Notes: generated by a model from the sequence alone, not told the origin. DNA of 35,366 bases from Deltaproteobacteria bacterium (GCA_016874775.1 VGTJ01000040.1:1-35366); one strand, 5' to 3'; shown: positions 1 through 9,800, counted from the stretch's first letter. Translations and numbers: made by a program.

Positions 1-2
1 TG

Positions 3-113
3 CGCGGCATTACCCTGAACAAGACAGCCATGCGGACGGTCGAAGCGCGACTGGAGCGTCATCCCAAGTTGCCCAAGTGGGACATCTTCATCCGCCCCGC
101 TACTCCTGACTGA
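3..113 (+). CDS. C-terminal end of an unrecognised protein (possibly a transposase)
   Basis: The third frame is open from the window edge to the TGA at 111-113 and gives a 36-residue basic tail ending in LPKWDIFIRPATPD. The alternating basic and hydrophobic residues with a final WDIFIRP-like strand resemble the ends of some DDE transposases, but I cannot assign a family. The stop lies directly against the first recognisable codons of the truncated TPR gene that follows, which would fit an insertion or rearrangement. Too little is visible to decide function. Confidence 0.35.
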   Translation, partial: RGITLNKTAMRTVEARLERHPKLPKWDIFIRPATPD

Positions 114-171
114 TATAGGGGGATTTTCTTTTCCAGAATTCGCCTTAGGACTCGGTACTCCGTTATTTCAT

Positions 172-1128
172 TTGGGTGAGTTCGAGAATGCCCGCCTACA
201 TCTTGAGCAGAGTTTCGCCTTATACAACCCCCAACTGCCACAAGCAAAAGTTCTTCTCGCGGGACAAGATCCACGTGCAAGTGCGCTTGCTCATCTCGCG
301 GTCTTGTTGTGGATCATGGGATATCCCGAGCAAGCACACGTGCGTAGCCAGCAAGCATTAGCTATCACTGAAGAGGCCGGATTTCCCTACAGCCGAGCGC
401 TAACCGCAAATTTGGTTGCAACATTGTCCCTATGTTGCCGTGACTTTCCCGCAGTCGCGGCTCACGCTGAATCCGCACGCATTTTTGCTCGTGAGTGTGG
501 CTTCGTGCATCTCGCGACAATGGGGATGTCACTACAGGGATGGGCCTTAGTGATGCTAGGGAAACACGCTGAAGGTCTTGCGCTGATTCAGAGCGGCCTG
601 AAGCAACAACGCGCGACAGGGATTGGTATCGGTGAAGTGGCGTATCAATTATTGCTGGCTGATGCCCATCGAGAAACCGGTCAGATCGAATCGGCGCTGC
701 ACGCGCTTGATGATGCGTGGGGTACAGTAGAGCGAACAGAGGAACGGACGTTTGCGCCGGAGTTGTATCGATTACAAGGAGAACTCATACTCAGACAGTG
801 CGGAATGCGGAATGCGGAGTCCAAAATCCCTAGTCACCAGCCCCTAACACCTAGCCCCCAGGTGGAGAGAGTGCGGGAGGCAGAGGAATGCTTCCGCAAA
901 GCCATCGACACTGCGCGTCAGCAGCAAGCGAAATCTCTGGAGTTGCGTGCAACTATGAGCCTTGCTCGTCTCTGGCAACAACAAAGAGCACACGACGCAG
1001 CACGCACGCCGCAAAACGAAGCGTTCCTCATGTTATCGAAAGTTTACAGTTGGTTTGTCGAAGGATTTGACACCCCTGATCTTCGTGAGGCGAAAACCCT
1101 GTTGGCGGAGTTGCGTTCCGTGGACTGA
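172..1128 (+). CDS. TPR-repeat protein, 3' part of a larger signalling/cyclase-type gene
   Basis: This 318-residue helical protein contains several degenerate tetratricopeptide repeats, for example around residues 40-70, 110-150 and 160-215. It ends in the motif YSWFVEGFDTPDLREAK, typical of the C-terminus of large proteins with an adenylate-cyclase or kinase domain, an AAA ATPase module and a TPR tail. Those catalytic domains are absent. The frame stays open upstream of the TTG at 172, and family-like residues (ALGLGTPLFHLGEF) already begin near 139, so the start is arbitrary and the gene looks N-terminally truncated. Residues about 210-232 are a low-complexity insertion built on a heptanucleotide repeat and rich in Pro and Ser. 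Alternatively it could be expressed as a stand-alone TPR protein; there is no clear Shine-Dalgarno site. Confidence 0.6.
   Translation: MGEFENARLHLEQSFALYNPQLPQAKVLLAGQDPRASALAHLAVLLWIMGYPEQAHVRSQQALAITEEAGFPYSRALTANLVATLSLCCRDFPAVAAHAESARIFARECGFVHLATMGMSLQGWALVMLGKHAEGLALIQSGLKQQRATGIGIGEVAYQLLLADAHRETGQIESALHALDDAWGTVERTEERTFAPELYRLQGELILRQCGMRNAESKIPSHQPLTPSPQVERVREAEECFRKAIDTARQQQAKSLELRATMSLARLWQQQRAHDAARTPQNEAFLMLSKVYSWFVEGFDTPDLREAKTLLAELRSVD
799..819 (+). repeat. Heptanucleotide tandem repeat inside the TPR gene
   Basis: Three consecutive copies of TGCGGAA occur, the last ending in G. They lie in frame in the TPR gene and encode part of a CGMRNAES stretch that does not fit the flanking TPR pattern. 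Heptamer arrays of this kind resemble the short tandemly repeated repetitive sequences known from cyanobacteria and other genomes. A second heptamer array of different sequence lies at 29915-29939. Confidence 0.7.
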
Positions 1129-1338
1129 GGAAAGTCGCAGTTTGTTCTCCGTTTCGGTTATAGGCTTGATTTCTCAAGAGTTTTTCTGCTGCCGCTAATC
1201 GGAACTTCAGCGACGATCGAAAGGCAGGCTTGCTCCCGCTACTGGTGACATCTTCTGGACGCATGGTCCGGGAATTGCTCCTTTCTAACACGAGAGAGCC
1301 GGAATCACGGCAATTCACCAACGACAAGAGAAAGACCT

Positions 1339-2334
1339 ATGAGCAATCTCGCTTCTCAGGAAGGGGTGTTATTCGTGCGCCAAGACTATAGCGATCTTCG
1401 GGAGTTCCTCAGCGCATGTGCTGCGGGTGACCCAACTGCCCGGCTGCAGTTTCAAGAAAAATATGGTGAGGACATCTACAACTTCCCCGTCAAAATCTAC
1501 GGGAGCCCAATCGAAGAGGCAGGTGACTTCTACTTGTACGTTTTCGAGCGCGACCGGATCTTTTCACGCCTCAAGACCTTTGAAGGCCGTAAAGGGATTC
1601 AGTTTCGTACGTTCTTATCTCATTATGTATTGAAACACTTGTTCTTGGAGTGGCGGCGGACTCGTAAGGAAGTTGAGACGATCTCGTTGCAAACCCCAAT
1701 ACGGAATACCGATGATGATACTGTGACCCTAGAAGATATTCTCCCTGGCTCTGTTGTGCTTGACCCCGCAAGCAGTGAGCCAACCTGTACGCACGCAATG
1801 CCTGCTCCCTTGCAATTCCTGGTTCCAGAAGAACGTCTCTATCTCAAGCTGTTATTTCTCCTTGAGACTCCTTTGAGCCCTGAGGATGTCTGCTTACTCG
1901 CCCGCCTCTCAGGTCGAACGGTTGAGGAGACGCGCGCGTTACTGACCGACATCCACGGCCAACTCAGACGGAAAGATGAGAAGGTTGCCCAACTGTGCGA
2001 TGAACTGGACTCGGTGTGGGGATGGATCGTCCTCCGACAAAATGAGTTGCACACCATGCAGAAGCAGATTGCGTTGCTTTCGACCATGGAAACCGTCGTT
2101 GATTCGACCTCGCTCTTGGCGCAGCGTGATGCTTTGGAAAATGCACTTGCCAAACGCATTCGCCAGCGTGAACGGCTCGTCGAGGAGCTGCGGACGTACA
2201 AACTGACAACTTCCTATAAAGATATTGCTCGACTGCTCAATACCACGGCCGCGAAGGTCTATTCCCGCATTTTCTCGCTTCGAGAGCAATTGGCACGAGA
2301 GATGGGTGGACGAAGGGTGGTTGCGGAAGTGTGA
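1339..2334 (+). CDS. Atypical sigma-70-like RNA polymerase sigma factor
   Basis: The 331-residue protein begins with a sigma region 2-like segment. Residues 40-50 (EKYGEDIYNFP), 61-70 (AGDFYLYVFE) and 90-107 (RTFLSHYVLKHLFLEWRR) match the helices that contact core polymerase and the -10 element in ECF-type factors. A middle helical section (about 160-280) has no domain I recognise. Residues 290-322 (YKDIARLLNTTAAKVYSRI) look like a region 4 helix-turn-helix. At 331 residues it is longer than a usual ECF sigma factor (about 180-200), mainly because of the middle section. The ATG at 1339 is preceded by an A/G-rich stretch at 1326-1335. No anti-sigma factor lies next to it, and the gene is monocistronic. 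The sigma identity is inferred from motif pattern only. Confidence 0.6.
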   Translation: MSNLASQEGVLFVRQDYSDLREFLSACAAGDPTARLQFQEKYGEDIYNFPVKIYGSPIEEAGDFYLYVFERDRIFSRLKTFEGRKGIQFRTFLSHYVLKHLFLEWRRTRKEVETISLQTPIRNTDDDTVTLEDILPGSVVLDPASSEPTCTHAMPAPLQFLVPEERLYLKLLFLLETPLSPEDVCLLARLSGRTVEETRALLTDIHGQLRRKDEKVAQLCDELDSVWGWIVLRQNELHTMQKQIALLSTMETVVDSTSLLAQRDALENALAKRIRQRERLVEELRTYKLTTSYKDIARLLNTTAAKVYSRIFSLREQLAREMGGRRVVAEV

Positions 2335-2403
2335 GCATTAACCTGAAGAGTACACAGGCAGCCGCATGGCCGCCCATACTACACACAAGTAGCGCAGTTT
2401 TGC

Positions 2404-2544
2404 TCAGTTGACATGGGCGATGCCACGTAATGGAATCCAATCGGTAATGACGACTCCCGATGAAGTTGCCGCAACAACACGAACAATCACATAGTCGTCT
2501 CCTGCGGCCAAATTGGACCACAGAAGATTCGTACACTTCGTCAC
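2404..2544 (-). pseudogene. Possible short coding remnant
   Basis: A GTG-initiated minus-strand frame of 46 residues ends at a TGA. It contains a protein-like stretch (LAAGDDYVIVRVVAATSSG, then VVITDWIPLRGIAHVN) that reads like beta strands of an extracellular domain. There is no Shine-Dalgarno site and an in-frame TGA directly precedes the GTG, so it could be a decayed fragment or chance. Confidence 0.22.
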
Positions 2545-2565
2545 TCACTAGGGGACACCTCCCGC

Positions 2566-2686
2566 TCGGCCTGAGCGTACTCTGAGCGTAGCGTCAGCGG
2601 AGTCGAAGAGGAAGTCGAAGGGCGGCGGATCTGGGTTTGTGCATGTTTCGCCTTCGTCCTGCGGACCAGGCTCAGCATAAGCGAGT
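2566..2686. repeat. REP-like intergenic repeat segment
   Basis: Two related stretches are visible: the 2571-2608 part with TGAGCGTA repeated and GCGGAGTCGAAG, and the 2650-2686 part with CTTCGTCCTGCGGACCAGG and CTCAGCATAAGCGAG. They resemble dispersed intergenic repeats built on CTTCGACnnGCTCAG-type arms found in many genomes. Copy number cannot be judged from this window. Confidence 0.4.
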
Positions 2687-2845
2687 TTAGTCGCTGGTGT
2701 GCCAATGTCACGTGGATCGATTTAGGCCAGAGGGTACGGTATCTGTAGTGTCGCGGCGAATTGTGTTGCAGCAACGGAAAAGAGCTGCGGTGTTTTCTTG
2801 AGGATCATTGTCTCTCGCCTTGTGGTGGTCATGTTGGACGTGGAA

Positions 2846-2876
2846 CTCGGGACAACGCTGGTGACGTTGTCCCGAG
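2846..2876 (-). terminator. Perfect 12-bp hairpin downstream of secreted-protein gene
   Basis: CTCGGGACAACG (2846-2857) pairs perfectly with CGTTGTCCCGAG (2865-2876) across a 7-base loop. It lies 7 bases past the stop of the minus-strand gene at 2884. No U-run follows on the minus strand, so it may be a stabilising 3' stem rather than a classical intrinsic terminator. Confidence 0.55.
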
Positions 2877-2883
2877 AGGGAGC

Positions 2884-3342
2884 CTAGTCGTGGACCTCTT
2901 CCGACACTGTTGGGGTGCACAACATCCGCGCGTTCATGATTCCGATGTCGCGATTGCCGAACTGATCGTCGATCTCTAGTCTTTTCAAAGGATTTGGTGG
3001 GCACTGCACGTTGTAGCAAGTGAAGTCGGTGTTCAGGGCCGTACCCCGTGGATCATTGCCGTTTCCACCTTCGACAAACTTTCTGACCGGTGTGCACAAG
3101 AGCCGCGCTTTCGTGGTGACATCGCATCCTGGTTCCAAGCCGAATTTATTGACGAGATCCACCTCTTTTGTGTCAAGTTGGTTCTGGTCCTTGACCACTT
3201 CGTAACACTTGAGGTGGTCGGGGTCTCCGGGAATGACTTGGGCAAACGCTGGTGTCTGCACGGCAGCGAAAGCGCTGATGCCGAAAGCGAGAGTACTCGT
3301 GAGGAGCCAACGACGAAAGCCAATAGAGAATGTGTATTTCAT
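2884..3342 (-). CDS. Secreted protein with two tandem cysteine-containing repeats
   Basis: The ATG at 3342 is chosen because it is followed by a clear signal peptide: basic MKYTFSIGFRR, a hydrophobic core to about residue 27, and cleavage after PAFA near residue 34. GGAAG lies a few bases upstream. The mature part of the 152-residue protein has two similar units. The first runs from HLKCYEVVKD through VNKFG to ARLLCTPVRKF. The second runs from FTCYNVQC through DDQFGNRDIG to ARMLCTPTVSEE. Each has CY(x)V, a KFG/DQFG turn and an A-R-(L/M)-LCTP strand, so each probably forms a disulfide-closed beta domain. I know similar repeats only from uncharacterised secreted proteins. It is transcribed divergently from addB, and a hairpin follows the stop. 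Function is unknown. Confidence 0.75.
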   Translation of the reverse strand: MKYTFSIGFRRWLLTSTLAFGISAFAAVQTPAFAQVIPGDPDHLKCYEVVKDQNQLDTKEVDLVNKFGLEPGCDVTTKARLLCTPVRKFVEGGNGNDPRGTALNTDFTCYNVQCPPNPLKRLEIDDQFGNRDIGIMNARMLCTPTVSEEVHD

Positions 3343-3462
3343 GATGAGTTCTTCCTTTTTTATGAATTGAGTTGTGGGTTGGTGATTGCTCTTTTTGTCC
3401 AGTGCAGAAGTCGCCAGTTGTTCTGAGGCGGAGCACGAATCTTGTCGTCCTTCGTGTGTCTT

Positions 3463-3488
3463 CTTTGCAGGCGTGTGTTCATGCAAAG
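3463..3488. promoter_or_regulatory. Inverted repeat in the divergent intergenic region
   Basis: CTTTGCA (3463-3469) and TGCAAAG (3482-3488) form a perfect 7-bp dyad with a 12-bp spacer. It lies between the divergently transcribed secreted-protein gene and addB. The geometry suits a dimeric regulator, but no regulator gene is adjacent and chance is possible. Confidence 0.3.
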
Positions 3489-3598
3489 AGAAGACGAGCA
3501 AAATAGGTGAGAAGTTGTGGGAGAACTGTGGGAAAGTTATGGGATTCGGTTCCGTGAGGTTATTGCTAATTGGTTGAGAAACCTCTAGGCACAGACGT

Positions 3599-6500
3599 AT
3601 GCCGCAACAACGTCTCTTTGTGAGTGACTCATTTAGCGTACTACAGAATGCGTTGGTCACGGCAGTGCAGACGCTGAAGACCGTGGAGCCACTCCTACCG
3701 GTCACGATCCTCGTTCCCCACCAGTTCCTTGCCGCCTCTCTTCAGTGCGCGATCGCACAAGCAAGAGAGGGATACCTCGGGTTGCAAATAGTCACTCTCG
3801 GTGATTTCATCAAAGAAACCACGGAGCCGACTTTTCTTCAAGAGGGGAGGCGACCGCTGTCTCCGTTAGCCGCGCCGCTGGTCGTGAAACAACTGCTCAT
3901 GGAGACCGGCCCACGAAACTACTTTGCTGGCCTTGCTTCTCATCCTGGGTTTCTTCGTCATGTCGTAACGACATTGCAAGAATTCAAGCATGCGCGTATT
4001 GCACCGCACGGGCTGCAAACGTTCCTTGGGCAAGTACACCTCACGGGAGTGTACCAACATCGTATTGAGAGCCTGCACGAGGTGTATACACAGTATGAAC
4101 AATTCTTAACGGGACACCATCTCTATGATGAGGCGGATATGCTGGAGCGAGCGGCGCGGCGTTTCAATGAGTATCATGAGCACACACCGTTTTTCATCTA
4201 TGGCTTCAGCGATGTTTCTCCCTTGCAACAACACGTCATCGATATGGCGGTACGGGCTCGCGATACCGTGGTCTTTTTTCCCTGGCGTCCAGGGCCTGCC
4301 TACGAGGCTGCGACCGCTGCACTCGGGTGGTTCATGAGTCGCGGATTCCAACGCGGAGAACTGGATTCTCAGACCGCCACCGAGACAAGTTTGCAGCGGC
4401 TGCAAACGCAATTATTTGCCCCAGTCTTTTTTGTCACAAGCGAGACACCGCAAAAGCCTGACCATTCGGTCGCGATACTCTCTGTGCCCACAATGAGTCG
4501 CGAGGTACGAGAGATTGCCCGGGTCATCTTTACGCTGGTCCGTGAGCGACACCTGCGCTTTGACGACATTGCCGTATTCATCCCGAGTTTCACAACCTAC
4601 GGCCCGCTGTTGTATGAATCTCTGGCAGCGTTCGATATCCCATGCGTTTTCTCCAAAGGCCCTTCTCTCTTGCAAACACGAGCCGGTCAGAGTGTGACAC
4701 TCCTGTGGCAAGTCTTAGTCGAGGACTATTCCCGGACTCGGATGCTTGAGTTTCTCAGTGTTGCACGTCCACCGTTTACCGAGTTCTTGGGAGAATCGGC
4801 AGCGTATGCGCAACTTGCGCGTTGGGATGCCCTGTCGCAAGCGGCTGGAATTGCCAGAGGCGCAGATGAGTGGCGGACACGACTCGCGCAGCTTCACGCT
4901 CGTAACATTGTGGATGATAGCGAGACAACTCCACCAGCATCGACCGATCTTCTCGTGATCGGAGCCTGTATGGAGTTCATGGACCGCTTTCTTGCTGATA
5001 CCGAGCACCTGGCGCGGGTGAACAGTTGGCAGGGGTGGGATGACCTCTTTCGTACCCTGTTGGTGCGCTATGTCTCTCCATCTCAGCATAGCGAACAGGT
5101 GATGGCGCTGTTTGCACGGCTGGAGCAGCTCAATGTATTGGAGGAGGCTCTCACTCTCCGCGAATGGGGACGGATCGTAACCGATGCTTTGACTGCAACT
5201 CCAGCGATGAGCGCGAGCGATGAGGAGACAAATAGAGTATTTGTCAGCGACCTCGCGTCTGCGCCGGGAATGCAATTTCGCGCGGTGATTATTGCGGGAA
5301 TGGTCGAAGGGCAATTCCCGCAAGCGGTTCGTCAGGACCCTTTGCTTTTCGACAGCGAACGTCAACATCTTAGCGAGGTATTACTCTGCGATTTACGCCA
5401 ACGAAATCGTATTGTCGAAGAAGACCGCCTTGCTTTTGCTTTCGCCGTACAGAGTGCGACTGAGTATCTCGTTTTCACGTACGCTCGACAAGATCAAGCG
5501 AGTGGGCGTATGCAAGTTCCTTCCACCTATCTCCTTCGGGTTGTGGAGGCACTGAGTGGACAACCGGCGTCCTTCGCTGACCTCACAGACGTCAGTGTTC
5601 ATGTACCACTGTCGCCGGTGTGGAACGGTCCGCCGTCGGCAGCGCTCGATACGGTTGAATTTCATTGGGCGAATGTGGCGCGTGCCCAGGAAACCAGCAA
5701 TCCGACCGTGTTGGGATACCTGCCGGAAACAACCCCGTTTTTCTCCTCAGCGCTGACCGCCATCCATCAACGTTGGGATGTCCCGCATTTGACTGCATAC
5801 GATGGCATGCTGACAACGGACGCGACTATTGCCAAGTTGCATACACATCTGTTTCCGGAACGGATGCTGTTTTCCGCTAGTATGTTGGAAACCTATGCCC
5901 GGTGCCCGTTTCGTTATTTTCTTACTTCCGTCTTAGGGCTAGCGGAGCAAGATGATCCAGAAAAACTGCTGACGATTCACCCGCGCGATCGTGGACTCTT
6001 GCTGCACTCGATTCTGTACGAGTTTTTCTCGCGTTTACAGCGAGAACAGCGTCTACCGGTCCGGCGCGAAGAATGGGACACGCTTCGACAGTTAATGATG
6101 GAAGTTGCAACTGCACACTGTGCGACTTTCGCTCGAACCAAGGTTACAGGCCTGCCGTTGTTGTGGGAAATGGAACAGGAACGGATACGAACCCAACTGA
6201 TGTCTTTGCTGCAAGGGGAACTCGACCGTGATGATACGTTTGTGCCAGTGGCATTCGAAATTCCTTTTGGGCGCGAGAAGGTGAACTCAGCGAACCCAGA
6301 GAATCGGTTCTTCCCTGCTCGACTTGTGTCTGTGAGCGGAGACGATGCGGCACCACTGTATTTTCACGGGCGTATCGATCGTATTGATGTGACCTCCGAT
6401 GGGCAACGCGCACGGATTCTTGATTACAAAAGTGGCAAGCCCGTTCGCGGGCGTTTCGCCGGTGGGACGGCACTCCAACTCCCTTTGTACCTGTTTGCCT

Positions 6501-6805
6501 CGCAACAGCTACGGCCTGATCTCGACTGGGTAGGAGCCGAATACCTGTCTCTCAGACCGTCTGTACGCAAAGAGAAAACGGCGACCTTCTCTTCCGAGAC
6601 CTGGGCTGATGATCTGACAGGACTCAAAGCCCTGGTTGGGTCCATTACTCGCGGTATTCGCTCTGGTTGCTTTCCTCACACGCCTGACTCGTGTCGTCCA
6701 TGTCCGTTTCCGTTCATTTGTGGTGCTCACGCAGAACTTCATACTGCTCGTAAACACGACGACACTCGTTTCGCTCTGCTGGATCAAGTGAGAAGTACAC
6801 CATGA
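3599..6805 (+). CDS. addB: AddB-type helicase-nuclease subunit with Fe-S cluster
   Basis: This is the 1068-residue partner of the adjacent UvrD-like subunit, in a complex that processes double-strand DNA ends for RecA-dependent repair. The N-terminal half is helicase-like but shows no Walker A motif, as expected for AddB, which does not hydrolyse ATP. The C-terminal PD-(D/E)XK nuclease domain is intact: GRIDRID at 924-930 and the catalytic LDYKSG with D942 and K944. Four cysteines, C769 (ARCPFRYF) and C1032, C1035, C1041 (CRPCPFPFIC), have the CX2CX5C arrangement of the AddB iron-sulfur staple. The stop TGA overlaps the ATG of the next gene (ATGA), implying translational coupling. Annotation may also read PD-(D/E)XK nuclease family protein. 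Confidence 0.85.
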   Translation: MPQQRLFVSDSFSVLQNALVTAVQTLKTVEPLLPVTILVPHQFLAASLQCAIAQAREGYLGLQIVTLGDFIKETTEPTFLQEGRRPLSPLAAPLVVKQLLMETGPRNYFAGLASHPGFLRHVVTTLQEFKHARIAPHGLQTFLGQVHLTGVYQHRIESLHEVYTQYEQFLTGHHLYDEADMLERAARRFNEYHEHTPFFIYGFSDVSPLQQHVIDMAVRARDTVVFFPWRPGPAYEAATAALGWFMSRGFQRGELDSQTATETSLQRLQTQLFAPVFFVTSETPQKPDHSVAILSVPTMSREVREIARVIFTLVRERHLRFDDIAVFIPSFTTYGPLLYESLAAFDIPCVFSKGPSLLQTRAGQSVTLLWQVLVEDYSRTRMLEFLSVARPPFTEFLGESAAYAQLARWDALSQAAGIARGADEWRTRLAQLHARNIVDDSETTPPASTDLLVIGACMEFMDRFLADTEHLARVNSWQGWDDLFRTLLVRYVSPSQHSEQVMALFARLEQLNVLEEALTLREWGRIVTDALTATPAMSASDEETNRVFVSDLASAPGMQFRAVIIAGMVEGQFPQAVRQDPLLFDSERQHLSEVLLCDLRQRNRIVEEDRLAFAFAVQSATEYLVFTYARQDQASGRMQVPSTYLLRVVEALSGQPASFADLTDVSVHVPLSPVWNGPPSAALDTVEFHWANVARAQETSNPTVLGYLPETTPFFSSALTAIHQRWDVPHLTAYDGMLTTDATIAKLHTHLFPERMLFSASMLETYARCPFRYFLTSVLGLAEQDDPEKLLTIHPRDRGLLLHSILYEFFSRLQREQRLPVRREEWDTLRQLMMEVATAHCATFARTKVTGLPLLWEMEQERIRTQLMSLLQGELDRDDTFVPVAFEIPFGREKVNSANPENRFFPARLVSVSGDDAAPLYFHGRIDRIDVTSDGQRARILDYKSGKPVRGRFAGGTALQLPLYLFASQQLRPDLDWVGAEYLSLRPSVRKEKTATFSSETWADDLTGLKALVGSITRGIRSGCFPHTPDSCRPCPFPFICGAHAELHTARKHDDTRFALLDQVRSTP

Positions 6806-9800
6806 GTGATGATGTTCGTACTGACGTCGAGACGCGACAACGAGCGGCCAGCGAGTTTGCCACGACGTTTTTGGTTGAAGCGGGGGCCGGCACCGGAAAA
6901 ACGACCGTCCTGCTTTCTCGTTTATTAGCAGTATTGCGTAGCGGGCGAAGCCGAGCAGATCGCCTTGCCGCCATTACTTTCAGCGACCGGGCTGCCGCGG
7001 AAATTCGCGTTCGGCTACGAACAGAATTGGAAATAGCGTTAGCAGGACCGTTGACCGACGAAGAACGGACGAACTTGCGTAATGCACGTTGGCAACTCGA
7101 ACGCGCACAGATCTCGACGGTCCATGCCTTCTGTGCCGCGTTACTCCGTGAGCGTCCAGTTGAAGCCTGTGTTGATCCGCAGTTCTCCACGTTAAGTCAA
7201 TTTGAAGCCCACTTAGTACAAACTGCGGTATGGCGAGAATGGTTGACTCAAGAGATGGATCGCAGCCCAACGGTGCTGAAGCAAGCGTTACGCGCAGGGT
7301 TACGCTTCGCCCATCTGGATGATCTTCGTGACTTTGTCCTCGAACAACGAGATTGTTTGTCCTTGCTTCCTACTCCTGTGCTATCGCCGGTGACTGCCCT
7401 ACAAACGCAGATTCCTCAACTCCTCGCTCAACTCAACACGCTCAAGTCTGCATGTCGCACTGCCACTGACCGTGCTCTTACACACATGCAGCGGTTGGAA
7501 ATGTTGATGCCAAAAGTTGATGACGAGATTGCCTGGGAACAGTTTGTTCTGTGTGAACCACGAGACATTGTTGCTGGCGTGACCATCGGGAGTAAAGCCA
7601 ATTGGCGACCAGCTACTGCTCTTGATGGCGTACGTACGGTGTTTCGCCAGATCGCTGAGGTGTATACAGAAGCTCGTGCCAGTTGGTTCCATAATCTTTC
7701 TGTCGCGTTGGTGCAGTGGTTAGATGGATATGTCCAGGCGTATACCGACAAGAAACGCGAGCAGAGCCAACTCGATTTTACTGATCTGCTGCTCGTCACC
7801 CGGAATCTGCTCAAAACGAATCTTGAAGTTCGCCGTTATTTTCAACGGCGTTTCGATTGTCTCTTAGTTGATGAGTTCCAAGATACCGATCCCTTGCAAG
7901 CAGAAATTGTTTTTTTCCTTGCTGAGCAAGAATCACGAGCTGGAGAATGGACGGAGGTGGCACTACGACCGGGAAAGTTGTTCCTGGTCGGCGATCCTCA
8001 GCAGTCGATCTATCGATTTCGTCGGGCAGATCTAGAAGTGTACACGCAAGTGCGTACTGCTATCGCGCGGCAAGGTGAAGTACTTATTCTAGCCGACAAT
8101 TTTCGCACGCGTGCTCCAGTACTGGGGTGGATGAATGAGACGTTTGCCCCGGCGTTTGCAGAAACTCCGAGTGATCAACTGACGTACCAGCCATTGGTGG
8201 CGACGCGACGAGAATCGACTGGACGGGAACTCATCGCTGTGCCGATTCCAGCTGTGATTCTACCGACGCGAGCAACACGCGATGATTTGCGCCGTGCTGA
8301 AGCACGTACGATCGCGGCAATGTTAAAACAAGCTGTGACCTATGGATCGTTGACAGTGTGGGGAGATACGGCAAAAGAGTATCGTGATGTGGCAGTGCTC
8401 TTTCGTACCTATCGAGCGGTGGAAGCCTACGAAGAGGCCTTTGCCAACGCTGGTATCCCGTATCGAGTACTGGGTGGACGACGGTACACCAGTCGGCACG
8501 AAATTGAAGACCTTCGTGTATTGCTCTTGGCGATTGAGCGTCCAACTGATTCGTCTCTGCTCGTCGCGGTGTTACGTTCCAGTATATTCGGCTTTAGCGA
8601 TGAGGAACTCACGCAGTTTGTAAGCGATGGCGGGAAATTTGATGCCTTACATCCTATCGTGCCAGGTGCCCTTCCTTCCGCAGATAGGTTCGCGGCAGCC
8701 TTTGCAACTTTACGAACGCTATATCGTGATGCGATCGACCTTAGCCCAGCCGCGTTACTGTACCGTCTCTACAACACTACTCATCTGATCCCTCTCTTCG
8801 CGATACGACCACACGGTGCGCAACGGGTAGCGAACCTTCTCAAACTGATCGATATTGCTCATGCATTAGTGCCGCGAGGAGTACAAACCTTATCTGCGTT
8901 CAACCGGTTTCTTGCTCAACAGGATATGGTGGGTGAAGAAGAGGAGGCTGCGCTTGCTGAGGCAGATGATAATGCCGTGCGGCTATTGACGGTTCACAAA
9001 GCCAAAGGACTGGAGTTTCCGGTTGTCATCCTGGCGGACATGGCTGACCGTCCAAGCCCTAGGCGTATCGGCAAGACCGGTATTGTCGACCGACTGAGCG
9101 GAACCTTGGAAATCCGTATTGGTCCCCAGATCTTGACATGTAGTACACGAGGGTGGCAGAAGGCGGAGTCACGCGAGCAGGAACGTGAGGTAGCCGAAGA
9201 ATGGCGCTTACGATATGTGGCAGCTGCGCGGGTCCGTGATCACCTTTTGATGCCGATCTGGCCGGACGTTGAGCAGGAAGCGAGTGCAATTGGTGAACAA
9301 GCAGAGCCTAAGGATATTGAGGCCCCTGAAGTAGAGCCTGGAAAAGCCTTTTCTCTAGGTGGAACAGCGCACGTGTATACCTATCATATTGACCCAGCTC
9401 AGATCGAAAACGTGGTGCCATCGTTTCCGCCGCCTCCTATGATCACGAGCGTGCCACCAAGTCCCGCGTCGCTACGTGCGTACGAGCGTTGGCGGGTTGA
9501 GCGACAGACTACTCTGCAAGAGGGCAATGAGCACGCTGGGCATGGAGTAGCCTCGGTGTTGAGAAATCGTTCGCAACGTTGGTCTGCCGATGATGAGAGC
9601 CAGCGAGAAGATGTTCCTTCGATTTCAGCGCTCCAACGTACCTTATGGAAATGTCTGCGAGAGATGTTCGCGCATCCAGAAAAAAGCAGGCATGAAATTT
9701 CACGAACGATAGCGAGGACGGACGCAGCGCACGCACAGCTTGAGCAGGTGCTTACGCGTCTGTACTCCACGGACCTGTTGACTCGGGCTTCTGAGGCTCA

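Larger units (their letters stand above)
2335..2883. other. Gene-poor intergenic stretch
   Basis: No convincing complete gene lies here. It holds a possible protein-coding remnant on minus (2404-2544), a repeat-like segment (2566-2686) and a hairpin just downstream of the minus-strand secreted-protein gene (2846-2876). Confidence 0.6.

Noticed and set aside
2884-3705. Longer 273-codon version of the secreted-protein frame
   Set aside because: The signal peptide begins at the internal ATG 3342 with a ribosome site; the upstream part overlaps addB and has no domain.
4715-5368. 217-codon minus-strand frame inside addB
   Set aside because: Antisense shadow with no domain; the plus strand encodes AddB across the region.
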